6,193 nt of DNA from Aequorivita sp. (GCA_002733915.1 NVXN01000001.1:654995-661187), one strand, 5' to 3'; numbered from the stretch's first letter, positions 1 to 5,549 are shown. Notes: generated by a model not told the origin, from the sequence alone. Translations and numbers: made by a program.

Positions 1-64
1 TTCCCATCTTTTCTGTAAATCGTTTTTCTTTCTTTGTTTTTCGTTTCACTGAAACTAACTTCAT
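1..64 (-). CDS. possible 5' end of an unidentified gene, cut by the window edge
   Basis: An ATG at 64-62 on the minus strand opens 21 codons without a stop up to the window edge. The predicted peptide starts MKLVSVKRKT and is very lysine-rich. It would follow galE in the same direction, 101 bases after its stop, so it could be a third gene of the sugar operon. A second minus-strand frame is also open from inside the galE end to the edge but has no ATG. The codon run is too short to identify a family or to prove coding, and no ribosome binding site is clear. I cannot name a function. Confidence 0.2.
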   Translation of the reverse strand, partial: MKLVSVKRKTKKEKRFTEKMG

Positions 65-165
65 AACCTGTTTTTTCTATTTGCCGCAAAGAAACAAAGT
101 ATTGTATCCAATTCCAAATTATAAGCGTTAAACCTTTTGTAAAAACCGATATAAGTATTTGATAA
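1..165. other. region downstream of galE, no assured feature
   Basis: AT-rich sequence between the galE stop and the left edge. I see no tRNA, no strong hairpin terminator and no repeat here, only an 11-base palindrome at 80-90 (TTTGC-C-GCAAA) that is too short to interpret. The lack of a terminator after galE is compatible with transcription continuing into a further gene to the left. Confidence 0.5.
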
Positions 166-1185
166 TTAAATATTTCTAATTTTTTTCTCCCATTTCCAAG
201 CAGATTTTAAAGCATCTTCCATTGTCTTTTCAGCTTTCCACCCCAGTACCTTATTTGCTTTTTGGGTATCTGCATACACAGCTATAACATCTCCCGGCCT
301 TCGGCCCACAATTTTATAATTCAGTTTTTCTCCAGTTGTTTTTTCGAAGGAATTCACAACTTCCAAAACAGAGCTGCCCCTACCCGTTCCTAGATTGAAA
401 ATTTCAAACTGGCTTTCATTCTTTGCAGAAAGCAATCGTTGTAACGCTATGACGTGCGCTTTAGCCAAATCCACAACGTGTATATAGTCACGTACACAGC
501 TCCCATCTTCTGTAGGATAATCATCCCCAAAAACTGATAGTTGTTCCCGAACTCCGGCAGCGGTTTGTGTAATAAACGGGACTAAATTTTGAGGTACTCC
601 CGCCGGAAGCTCTCCGATTTCTGCCGTTTCGTGAGCTCCAATAGGATTAAAATACCGCAACGCAATCGATTTTAAAGCCGAAATAGAACACGTATCCTTC
701 AGTATTTCTTCACTTATTTGCTTTGTGTTTCCATAAGGTGAAGTCGCTGACTTTACAGGCGCATTTTCTGTAATAGGAAGTGAATCGGGCTCACCATAAA
801 CGGTGCACGACGAACTGAAAATAAAGTTCCCAATTCCATAAGAATTGCATTCCTGAAGCAGATAAATAAGTGTATTTAGATTGTTTTCGTAATAAAGCAA
901 TGGATTTTGAACGCTTTCGCCCACAGCTTTGCTGGCCGCAAAATGAATGATCCCTTCAATATCCTGATTTCTTTTAAAAAAATCGGATACATCAGCTTTT
1001 AAGCGAAGGTCTAACCTTTCAAATATGGGAGGAGTTTTGGTGATATTTGTAATTCCTTCCAAAACATCCAAAGATGAGTTAGAGAGATTATCAATAATCA
1101 AAACTTGAAATCCTGCATTTTGAAGTTCAACAACAGTATGTGAACCAATATAGCCCAAACCGCCTGTAACGAGTATTTTTTTCAT
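166..1185 (-). CDS. galE: UDP-glucose 4-epimerase GalE
   Basis: A 339-residue short-chain dehydrogenase/reductase-type sugar-nucleotide epimerase, the usual length for GalE. It interconverts UDP-glucose and UDP-galactose (in some members also the N-acetyl forms) in the cytoplasm with bound NAD. Visible motifs: the NAD-binding GGLGYIG at residues 8-14, the FAASKAVGES segment near 82-91, the SSSCTVYGEP strand at 124-133 carrying the catalytic Ser/Thr, the YGNTK catalytic Tyr151 and Lys155, and RYFNPIGAH at 177-185. The start ATG overlaps the stop codon of the upstream aminotransferase by one base, so the genes are co-transcribed and probably translationally coupled. The position matching E. coli Tyr299, the substrate gatekeeper, appears to be Val303 (PGDVIAVYAD), so activity on UDP-GlcNAc/UDP-GalNAc is possible. 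Family assignment is firm; the preferred substrate is inferred. Confidence 0.96.
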   Translation of the reverse strand: MKKILVTGGLGYIGSHTVVELQNAGFQVLIIDNLSNSSLDVLEGITNITKTPPIFERLDLRLKADVSDFFKRNQDIEGIIHFAASKAVGESVQNPLLYYENNLNTLIYLLQECNSYGIGNFIFSSSCTVYGEPDSLPITENAPVKSATSPYGNTKQISEEILKDTCSISALKSIALRYFNPIGAHETAEIGELPAGVPQNLVPFITQTAAGVREQLSVFGDDYPTEDGSCVRDYIHVVDLAKAHVIALQRLLSAKNESQFEIFNLGTGRGSSVLEVVNSFEKTTGEKLNYKIVGRRPGDVIAVYADTQKANKVLGWKAEKTMEDALKSAWKWEKKIRNI

Positions 1186-2342
1186 TATTTGGTAACGAAA
1201 TTAATAACAGTTTTGGTAATATAATCAATTTGCTCATCATCAAGCTCGGTATGCATTGGCAGTGAAATCACCTCTTTTACCAATTGGTTTGTAACCACAA
1301 AATCTTCTTCTTTGTAGCGCTCATCTCGGTAAGCCTTTTGAAGGTGCAAGGGTATGGGATAATACACACCGCAGGGAATTCCCTTTTCATTTAAATGATT
1401 TACCAGAGCGTCCCGGTCAGCATTTACAATTTTTAGGGTGTATTGGTGAAAAACGTGGCAGTCACAAACATCACAAATAGTTTTAGTGTTATCGCAAAAA
1501 CCAGTAGGGGTAATTATATTTTCTATTCCGGCGAAAGCTTCACTATACTTTCTTGCAGCATTTCTACGTGCGGCATTATATTCGTCCAAATGTGGCAACT
1601 TGGCCCGAAGCACCGCCGCCTGGATAGAATCCAATCTGCTGTTTACACCTACAACATCATGGTGATAACGCACGTACATGCCGTGGTTTACAATTCCTCG
1701 AATTATGTGGGCCAAATCATCATCGTTGGTAAATATTGCCCCGCCATCACCATAACATCCTAGATTTTTTGAAGGAAAGAATGACGTGGAAGCCACATGC
1801 CCAATGGTTCCGGTTTTCTTTTTTGAACCGTCCTTTGATGTATAATTGGCACCAATACCTTGTGCGTTGTCTTCAATTACATAAAGGTTGTGTTCAGCTG
1901 CAATTGCCATAATTTCATCCATATTCGCTGTAAGGCCGAAAAGATGCACTGGAACAATTGCTCTAGTTTTTGGGTTAATTGCTTTCTTTATAGCTTCAAT
2001 ATCTATATTGAAATTTATAGGATCTACATCTACCAAAACGGGCGTTAGTTGCAAAAGCGCAATAACCTCTACCGTTGCGGCAAAAGTAAAATCGGCCGTT
2101 ATTACCTCATCGCCGGGTTTTAAACCAAGTCCCATCATTGCAATTTGCAAAGCATCTGTTCCGTTGGCGCAAGGAATTACATGCTTGACACTTAGATATT
2201 CCTCCAATTCCTTTTGAAATTCGTGAACCTCGGGACCGTTTACAAACGCAGTGGCTTCGATCACATTCATTATGGAGCTATCCACGCGTTCCTTTATATT
2301 TTCATATTGACCTTTTAGGTCAACCATTTGTATTTTCTTCAT
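1185..2342 (-). CDS. DegT/DnrJ/EryC1/StrS-family sugar aminotransferase (WbpE-like)
   Basis: A 385-residue PLP-dependent aminotransferase of the DegT/DnrJ/EryC1/StrS fold, which transfers an amino group (usually from glutamate) to a keto-sugar nucleotide. Visible landmarks: the DLKGQY start, ANGTDAL at 59-65 (phosphate binding), FTFAATVEVI at 85-94, EDNAQ at 157-161 (Asp158 for the pyridine nitrogen), and FFPSKNLGCYGDGGA at 188-202 with Lys192 as the Schiff-base lysine. HHDVVGVNSRLDSIQAA and the late GVYYPIPLHLQ are typical of the WbpE/WlbC branch acting on UDP-3-keto-hexuronic acids, which is my best guess for substrate. An insertion at 283-295 has four cysteines (C283, C290, C293, C295), unusual for the fold. 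ATG 2342 is used; a second ATG at codon 6 (2327) is an alternative. It is first in the operon with galE, divergent from waaA. No clear promoter was found upstream. Confidence 0.93.
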   Translation of the reverse strand: MKKIQMVDLKGQYENIKERVDSSIMNVIEATAFVNGPEVHEFQKELEEYLSVKHVIPCANGTDALQIAMMGLGLKPGDEVITADFTFAATVEVIALLQLTPVLVDVDPINFNIDIEAIKKAINPKTRAIVPVHLFGLTANMDEIMAIAAEHNLYVIEDNAQGIGANYTSKDGSKKKTGTIGHVASTSFFPSKNLGCYGDGGAIFTNDDDLAHIIRGIVNHGMYVRYHHDVVGVNSRLDSIQAAVLRAKLPHLDEYNAARRNAARKYSEAFAGIENIITPTGFCDNTKTICDVCDCHVFHQYTLKIVNADRDALVNHLNEKGIPCGVYYPIPLHLQKAYRDERYKEEDFVVTNQLVKEVISLPMHTELDDEQIDYITKTVINFVTK

Positions 2343-2435
2343 GCTGCTGAAATAAAATTGAATTCGGTAAAATTACGAAAATGATATTTGTTTGTGTTGA
2401 AGTTGTTGCGTTATTGGGCAATTAAGTTATTAAGC

Positions 2436-2466
2436 TTGTTAATTGGAATTTGATACTTGAAATTTG
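2436..2466 (+). promoter_or_regulatory. candidate Bacteroidota-type promoter of waaA
   Basis: TTG at 2436-2438 is followed after 20 bases by GAAATTTG at 2459-2466, one mismatch from the Bacteroidota -7 consensus TAnnTTTG. Transcription would begin around 2470, about 12 bases before the ATG at 2482. Because the tract is built of TTG repeats, chance matches are likely. Another near match, GATATTTG at 2383-2390 with TTG 2358-2360, is an alternative. Confidence 0.3.
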
Positions 2467-2470
2467 GTAT
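2436..2470 (+). repeat. five tandem degenerate TTG-N4 heptamers
   Basis: Five consecutive 7-base units each begin with TTG: TTGTTAA, TTGGAAT, TTGATAC, TTGAAAT, TTGGTAT. The exact 7-base register over 35 bases is seen directly. The array supplies both elements of the candidate waaA promoter, so gain or loss of a unit would change their spacing. Confidence 0.6.
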
Positions 2471-2481
2471 TTTTACACACA

Positions 2482-3729
2482 ATGCACACCTTCTACAATT
2501 TATTGATTCATTTGGTCTCCTTCGGGTTGAGGGTTACAGCTATTTTCAGCAAAAAGATGAGACTTTTTGTAAACGGCAGAAAAGAAGTTTTTGAAATTCT
2601 TCAACGAGAAATTTCCTCCACCGACCAAACCATTTGGTTCCATTGTGCTTCTCTGGGAGAATTTGAGCAAGGCGTTACAATTATGGAAAAAATAAAGAAA
2701 CTAAAACCCGACCATAAAATTGTGGTGAGTTTTTTTTCGCCCTCAGGCTACGAAATAAAGAAAAAAACGCCTTTGGCAGATGCAGTGGTGTATTTGCCGA
2801 TCGACACACCTACTAACGCAAAAAAATTTGTTACTGCAGTTCATCCTTCACTTGTCTTTTTTGTGAAATATGAATTTTGGCCCAATTATCTCTTTGAATT
2901 AAATAGGAAAAATATTAATACGTTATTGGTTTCAGGCGTTTTTCGGGCCGATCAAATATTTTTCAAAAGCTACGGAGGGTTTATGCGAAGAGCCCTCAAA
3001 AGTTTTGATTACTTTTTTTTGCAGGACGAAAATTCCGAATCGCTTTTGAAAAGCATTGGCTTCAACAATACAACTGTTAGCGGCGACACGCGTTTTGATA
3101 GGGTTTCGCATCAAATTGAAATGGACAACACTTTAAAGTTTGCAGAAGATTTTAAAGGAAATTCCCTCTGCATTGTTTGCGGAAGCACATGGCCGGAAGA
3201 TGAATCTGTGCTTTTGGAATATATAAATATCGCACCTGGAAATGTAAAATTTATAATTGCTCCACACAAAATAGAAACAGAAAAAATAGAAAACTTTACA
3301 AAACAAATTGTAAAAAAAACAGTGCTTCATTCTGAAATGAATAATGTAAATATTTCTGAATACAATGTATTAATCATTGATTGCATTGGCCTTTTAAGCA
3401 AGCTCTACAGTTATGCCGATATTGCCTATGTGGGCGGGGCCATGGGCAAAACGGGACTTCATAATATCCTGGAACCGGCTACATTTGGTGCGCCAATAGT
3501 TATAGGAAAGAATTTTGAAGAATTTCCGGAGGCTAAAAGACTTCGCGATTTGGCAGGTTTGTTTTCAGTATCTAATGCTGCGGAATGTACTGAAATTCTT
3601 AGCAAGCTCATTTTGAACGATAATTTGCGGAATAAAACCGGTATGATTTCTGGGCATTTCGTCAATAAAAATACTGGAGCAACTAAGAAAATTTTAAAAT
3701 ACCTATCAAAATTTCCCGACAAACAATAG
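2482..3729 (+). CDS. waaA: 3-deoxy-D-manno-octulosonic acid (Kdo) transferase WaaA
   Basis: A GT30-family glycosyltransferase of 415 residues that moves Kdo from CMP-Kdo to the lipid A precursor at the cytoplasmic face of the inner membrane. The N-terminus (residues 4-22) is hydrophobic and fits the usual membrane anchor. Motifs in order: WFHCASLGEFEQ at 52-63 with catalytic Glu60, VKYEFWPN at 128-135, SGVFR at 151-155, GDTRFDR at 201-207, CGSTWPEDE at 233-241, APHK at 260-263, YVGGAMGKTGLHNILEPA at 316-333. The frame is open back to a TTG at 2464, but that codon lies inside the candidate promoter and the family typically begins just before the anchor, so ATG 2482 is chosen. No Shine-Dalgarno sequence is present, as usual in this phylum. 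The gene diverges from a sugar-modifying operon, consistent with a lipopolysaccharide-related region. Whether it adds one or more Kdo residues cannot be read from sequence. Confidence 0.95.
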   Translation: MHTFYNLLIHLVSFGLRVTAIFSKKMRLFVNGRKEVFEILQREISSTDQTIWFHCASLGEFEQGVTIMEKIKKLKPDHKIVVSFFSPSGYEIKKKTPLADAVVYLPIDTPTNAKKFVTAVHPSLVFFVKYEFWPNYLFELNRKNINTLLVSGVFRADQIFFKSYGGFMRRALKSFDYFFLQDENSESLLKSIGFNNTTVSGDTRFDRVSHQIEMDNTLKFAEDFKGNSLCIVCGSTWPEDESVLLEYINIAPGNVKFIIAPHKIETEKIENFTKQIVKKTVLHSEMNNVNISEYNVLIIDCIGLLSKLYSYADIAYVGGAMGKTGLHNILEPATFGAPIVIGKNFEEFPEAKRLRDLAGLFSVSNAAECTEILSKLILNDNLRNKTGMISGHFVNKNTGATKKILKYLSKFPDKQ

Positions 3730-3835
3730 AAGGTATTTTTTGAAATATTCTGCTAAATCTCTAAGTTTTGCCTCAAATTAATAATCTTTTCACATTTTTT
3801 AGTATTTAATTATACATTCCGAGAATTTAAAAAGC

Positions 3836-3843
3836 TAGCTTTG
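3836..3843 (+). promoter_or_regulatory. -7 promoter element of the lipoprotein gene cluster
   Basis: TAGCTTTG matches the Bacteroidota consensus TAnnTTTG exactly and lies 26 bases before the ATG of the first lipoprotein gene. No TTG is found at the standard -33 distance, so this may be a weak promoter or one that needs an activator or alternative sigma factor. The leader that follows is A-rich without a Shine-Dalgarno sequence. Confidence 0.5.
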
Positions 3844-3869
3844 TTTTAACAATTAAAAACAATCTAATT

Positions 3870-4094
3870 ATGAAAAAACTGTTTATTGCAGTAGCAATAG
3901 TCGCACTAGCCTTTGGTTCATGCCGTGAGCAAAAAACCGAAACCAAAGAAGTAATACGCGAGGTAGAAGTTGAAGTTGAACCAGAAGCTCCGGAAGAAAA
4001 TGAAGGAATTCTTGAAAGAACCGCAAAAGAGGTGGACAAAGAGGTAAACGAAGAAATTGATAAGAAAATTGAAGACATCGGAAATGATGATTAA
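3870..4094 (+). CDS. small acidic lipoprotein, first of three tandem paralogues
   Basis: A 74-residue predicted lipoprotein of unknown function. Residues 1-17 form a signal peptide (MKK, hydrophobic core, then F-G-S before Cys18), to be cut by signal peptidase II and lipidated on Cys18. The mature part begins CREQKTETKE and is almost entirely charged, with a Val-Glu alternating stretch (EVEVEVEPE) near 33-41 and a likely helical end rich in Lys and Glu. The C-R-E-x-K start is shared with the next two genes. There is a 140-base gap after waaA with its own -7 element, so it probably begins a separate transcript; 17 bases separate it from the next gene. Real coding is supported by the signal peptide and the family resemblance; the function is not recognisable. 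Confidence 0.85.
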   Translation: MKKLFIAVAIVALAFGSCREQKTETKEVIREVEVEVEPEAPEENEGILERTAKEVDKEVNEEIDKKIEDIGNDD

Positions 4095-4111
4095 CAATAA
4101 AATTTTAAAAT

Positions 4112-4354
4112 ATGAAAAAATTAATTTTAACACTGGCGCTGATTTTTACTTTTGGCACAACGTTTACTTCCTGTCGCGAAAATAAAAAGGCCGACGACGT
4201 TGAAGACGTAGTTGATGATGTAAATGACGCTATGGATGAGGCAGAAGATGAAGTAGAAGACATGACCAACGATGATCCTGTTGAAAATACTATTCAAGAA
4301 GGTGTGAATGAAATTCAAGAAAACACTGGTACTGGTGGAACCGATGATATTTAA
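4112..4354 (+). CDS. small, very acidic lipoprotein, second of three tandem paralogues
   Basis: An 80-residue predicted lipoprotein of unknown function. The signal peptide ends F-T-S before Cys21. The mature start, CRENKKADDVED, places a lysine pair and then acidic residues a few positions after the lipidated cysteine. By my count the 60 mature residues contain 23 Asp/Glu and only 3 Arg/Lys. Residues 28-51 show hydrophobic residues every 3-4 positions (V, VV, V, A, M, A, V, M), fitting an amphipathic helix or coiled coil. The end is Gly/Thr-rich (NTGTGGTDD). Preceded by AT-rich sequence without a Shine-Dalgarno motif and followed after 44 bases by the third copy. Possible roles such as cation binding or surface charge are guesses. 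Confidence 0.85.
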   Translation: MKKLILTLALIFTFGTTFTSCRENKKADDVEDVVDDVNDAMDEAEDEVEDMTNDDPVENTIQEGVNEIQENTGTGGTDDI

Positions 4355-4398
4355 GCCTACCCTTTTAATAACTTAACTAATTTCTAAAATCAACAACT

Positions 4399-4650
4399 AT
4401 GAAAAAAGTAACATTAATCATTTTAAGCGCAGTATTTATTGCTGCAAGCTTTACTTCATGTCGTGAAAACAAAGAAGAAGCAACGGAAGAAGAAGTAATC
4501 ATCCAAGAAATGCAGGATGAGGGCGCCGATGTGAAAATCAAAGAAGACGACGGCGATACCAAAATAAAAATGGAAACCGATGAAAAAGAAGTAAAGATTA
4601 AAAAAGAGGAAGATGGGGATACTAAAATAAAAGTTGACGAAAATAATTAA
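4399..4650 (+). CDS. small charged lipoprotein with two internal repeats, third of three tandem paralogues
   Basis: An 83-residue predicted lipoprotein of unknown function. The signal peptide ends F-T-S before Cys21 and the mature part starts CRENKEEATEEE, nearly the same as the preceding gene. The C-terminal half has two copies of a VKIK-acidic-DGDTKIK unit (V45-K57 and V65-K78), with alternating Lys and hydrophobic residues that suggest short beta strands joined by an acidic DGD turn. The first two genes lack this repeat, so the paralogues share the signal and anchor region but differ in the mature part. It is the last gene before the hairpin terminator at 4664-4702. No enzyme motif is present. 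Confidence 0.85.
   Translation: MKKVTLIILSAVFIAASFTSCRENKEEATEEEVIIQEMQDEGADVKIKEDDGDTKIKMETDEKEVKIKKEEDGDTKIKVDENN
4531..4632 (+). repeat. two in-frame repeats within the third lipoprotein gene
   Basis: Codons 45-57 and 65-78 encode near-identical units, VKIKEDDGDTKIK and VKIKKEEDGDTKIK, starting 60 bases apart. The DNA copies differ at many third codon positions (GGC/GGG, ACC/ACT), which suggests an old duplication kept by selection on the protein. Confidence 0.7.
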
Positions 4651-4663
4651 TCCCCAGATTTAA

Positions 4664-4702
4664 AAATAAAAAAACCGACTGTTTCAGTCGGTTTTTTTAT
4701 TT
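4664..4702. terminator. bidirectional intrinsic terminator between converging genes
   Basis: Perfect hairpin: stem CCGACTG (4675-4681), loop TTT, stem CAGTCGG (4685-4691), flanked by seven A on the left and seven T on the right, with pairing continuing to 4664/4702. It reads as a rho-independent terminator on both strands, ending the lipoprotein transcript on the plus strand and the S24 regulator transcript on the minus strand. The last codons and stop of the regulator gene lie within it. Confidence 0.9.
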
Positions 4703-5466
4703 ACAGTATCTCTCATTTGAGCTTTAAGTTCTTCCATAGATTGCTGTAATTGACGGAGTAAATTACTTTCAGAAGGTTCATCGACTCCAAAAGTTAATTT
4801 ACTGTTTACCATCCAAAGTTCCTGAATATCCTTTACTTTCACATCTATCGGCAAATATTCATCATTTAAGGAAATAAGCCGAAGACTCTGAGGGGTATTT
4901 GGAATTTTCTGAAGCTTTTTCACTAAAACTGAATCCCTCAAAACTACTATATAAATTTTACTGTCCGTTGCTTCATGTATGCTTGGCACCGCACGCCCTA
5001 AAACCCATTCATTCGGTTTAATGTTTGGCAGCATACTGTCCCCTTCTACTTGAAAGCCGCGATATGACGCATTCCTATATTCTGGCAAAGGAATATTAAA
5101 AGCTGGTAAGGTTTGGTACCAGCCCGTATCATGAATATTGTTTGGATAACCAGCCGCAGCCTTCTGGTTTACAAGAAGAATACTGTCATTACCGGTGGGG
5201 TCTACAGTTAAAACCTTCGGACTTACATCACCTCGCGAAGTATCTATATGTTTTTCAAAACTTTTACCATAAATCCATAAGGGATTGATATTGAATTGAG
5301 CCATAAGCTCCATAATAACTTTTCCCGTTATTTTGGTCTTACCCCTTTCAATATCAGCTGTAGTCGCACCAATATCCAGTAATTCAGCAAATGATTGTTG
5401 CGTATGCCTAAGTTCTTCCCGCAACTTTTTAAAACGTTGCGCCTCAATGGGTAGTTGTATTTTCAT
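4684..5466 (-). CDS. LexA-like transcriptional regulator: HTH (XRE) plus S24 self-cleaving peptidase domain
   Basis: A 260-residue regulator. Residues 9-66 form an XRE-type helix-turn-helix (RFKKLREELRHTQQSFAELL, then TTADIERGKTKITG). Residues about 97-225 form a LexA/UmuD-type S24 domain: Ala105-Gly106 in KAAAGYPN is the likely self-cleavage bond, Ser144 in VEGDSMLP the nucleophile and Lys183 in VLVKKLQ the general base. This arrangement is known from LexA, where RecA-ssDNA triggers cleavage. The tail (233-252) is Gln/Glu/Leu-rich and probably coiled coil, which canonical LexA lacks. The frame stays open to an ATG at 5703, but that extension is antisense to the radical SAM gene, so ATG 5466, just before the HTH, is the start. 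A consensus promoter lies immediately upstream and is overlapped by a dyad, suggesting autorepression. Divergent from a radical SAM DNA-repair-type gene, which it most likely also controls. Inducer not shown. Confidence 0.9.
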   Translation of the reverse strand: MKIQLPIEAQRFKKLREELRHTQQSFAELLDIGATTADIERGKTKITGKVIMELMAQFNINPLWIYGKSFEKHIDTSRGDVSPKVLTVDPTGNDSILLVNQKAAAGYPNNIHDTGWYQTLPAFNIPLPEYRNASYRGFQVEGDSMLPNIKPNEWVLGRAVPSIHEATDSKIYIVVLRDSVLVKKLQKIPNTPQSLRLISLNDEYLPIDVKVKDIQELWMVNSKLTFGVDEPSESNLLRQLQQSMEELKAQMRDTVNKKTD

Positions 5467-5499
5467 ACCCAAATATATACTATTTTGGAAAATATCCAA
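5467..5499 (-). promoter_or_regulatory. consensus promoter of the S24 regulator gene
   Basis: On the minus strand TTG (5499-5497) is followed after exactly 19 bases by TATATTTG (5477-5470), a full match to the Bacteroidota -33/-7 pattern. Only three bases separate the -7 element from the ATG at 5466, so the message would be leaderless or nearly so. The operator dyad at 5484-5500 covers the -33 element and much of the spacer. Confidence 0.75.
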
Positions 5500-5500
5500 A
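5484..5500. promoter_or_regulatory. operator O1, 17-bp dyad
   Basis: TTTGGA-AAATA-TCCAAA, a perfect 6-bp inverted repeat with 5-bp spacer. It overlaps the -33 element and spacer of the S24 regulator promoter. It is the best member of a set of four equal-sized dyads and probably the site of autorepression. Confidence 0.75.
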
Positions 5501-5506
5501 TAATTT

Positions 5507-5523
5507 TTTGGATTATATCCATT
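5507..5523. promoter_or_regulatory. operator O2, 17-bp dyad
   Basis: TTTGGA-TTATA-TCCATT, with the same 6-5-6 layout as O1 and two mismatches at the outer right end. It begins 23 bases after the start of O1, between the two divergent promoters. Confidence 0.65.
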
Positions 5524-5549
5524 TGATTTGGAGTATTTCCTTATTTTTG
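5523..5549 (+). promoter_or_regulatory. candidate promoter of the radical SAM gene
   Basis: TATTTTTG (5542-5549) matches TAnnTTTG exactly; TTG at 5523-5525 lies 16 bases upstream, slightly shorter than the usual 19. Transcription would start near 5555, about 15 bases before ATG 5570. The element is enclosed by dyads O3 and O4, so a bound repressor would block it. Confidence 0.55.
5527..5543. promoter_or_regulatory. operator O3, degenerate 17-bp dyad
   Basis: TTTGGA-GTATT-TCCTTA: the left half-site is perfect, the right half keeps only TCC. It overlaps the spacer and first bases of the -7 element of the radical SAM promoter. Its left arm also forms a 12-bp inverted repeat with the right arm of O4 (5526-5537 with 5552-5563). 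Confidence 0.5.

Larger units (their letters stand above)
2343..2481. other. divergent intergenic region between the aminotransferase gene and waaA
   Basis: This 139-bp spacer must hold promoters for both directions. On the plus strand it has a TTG-rich tract and five tandem TTG-N4 heptamers (2436-2470). On the minus strand no good TAnnTTTG element precedes the aminotransferase gene; the nearest, TAATTTTA, lacks an upstream TTG at suitable distance. There is a 7-bp inverted repeat, CAATTAA (2419-2425) with TTAATTG (2439-2445), of uncertain meaning. Confidence 0.5.

Noticed and set aside
80..90. Palindrome TTTGC-C-GCAAA
   Set aside because: It is short and single, with no second copy and no link to a promoter.
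1443..2217. Plus-strand open frames opposite the aminotransferase gene
   Set aside because: They are antisense to a full-length conserved enzyme and contain no recognisable motif.
2419..2445. Inverted repeat CAATTAA / TTAATTG between the divergent genes
   Set aside because: Arms of only A/T-rich sequence with a 13-base gap in an AT-rich spacer; expected by chance.
2464..2481. TTG start giving six more residues to WaaA
   Set aside because: The TTG lies inside the candidate -7 element and the TTG heptamer array, and ATG 2482 fits the usual family N-terminus.
2932..3722. Minus-strand open frames opposite waaA
   Set aside because: They are shadows of a strongly conserved gene, with compositions typical of antisense translation.
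3730..3755. Possible terminator after waaA (TATTT with AAATA)
   Set aside because: The stem is five A/T pairs only, without G/C or a following T run, so not convincing.
3827..4562. Minus-strand open frames opposite the three lipoprotein genes
   Set aside because: The plus-strand frames have signal peptides and lipoboxes; the antisense ones are Ser- or Phe/Ile-rich, as expected from complementing Glu/Lys-rich coding sequence.
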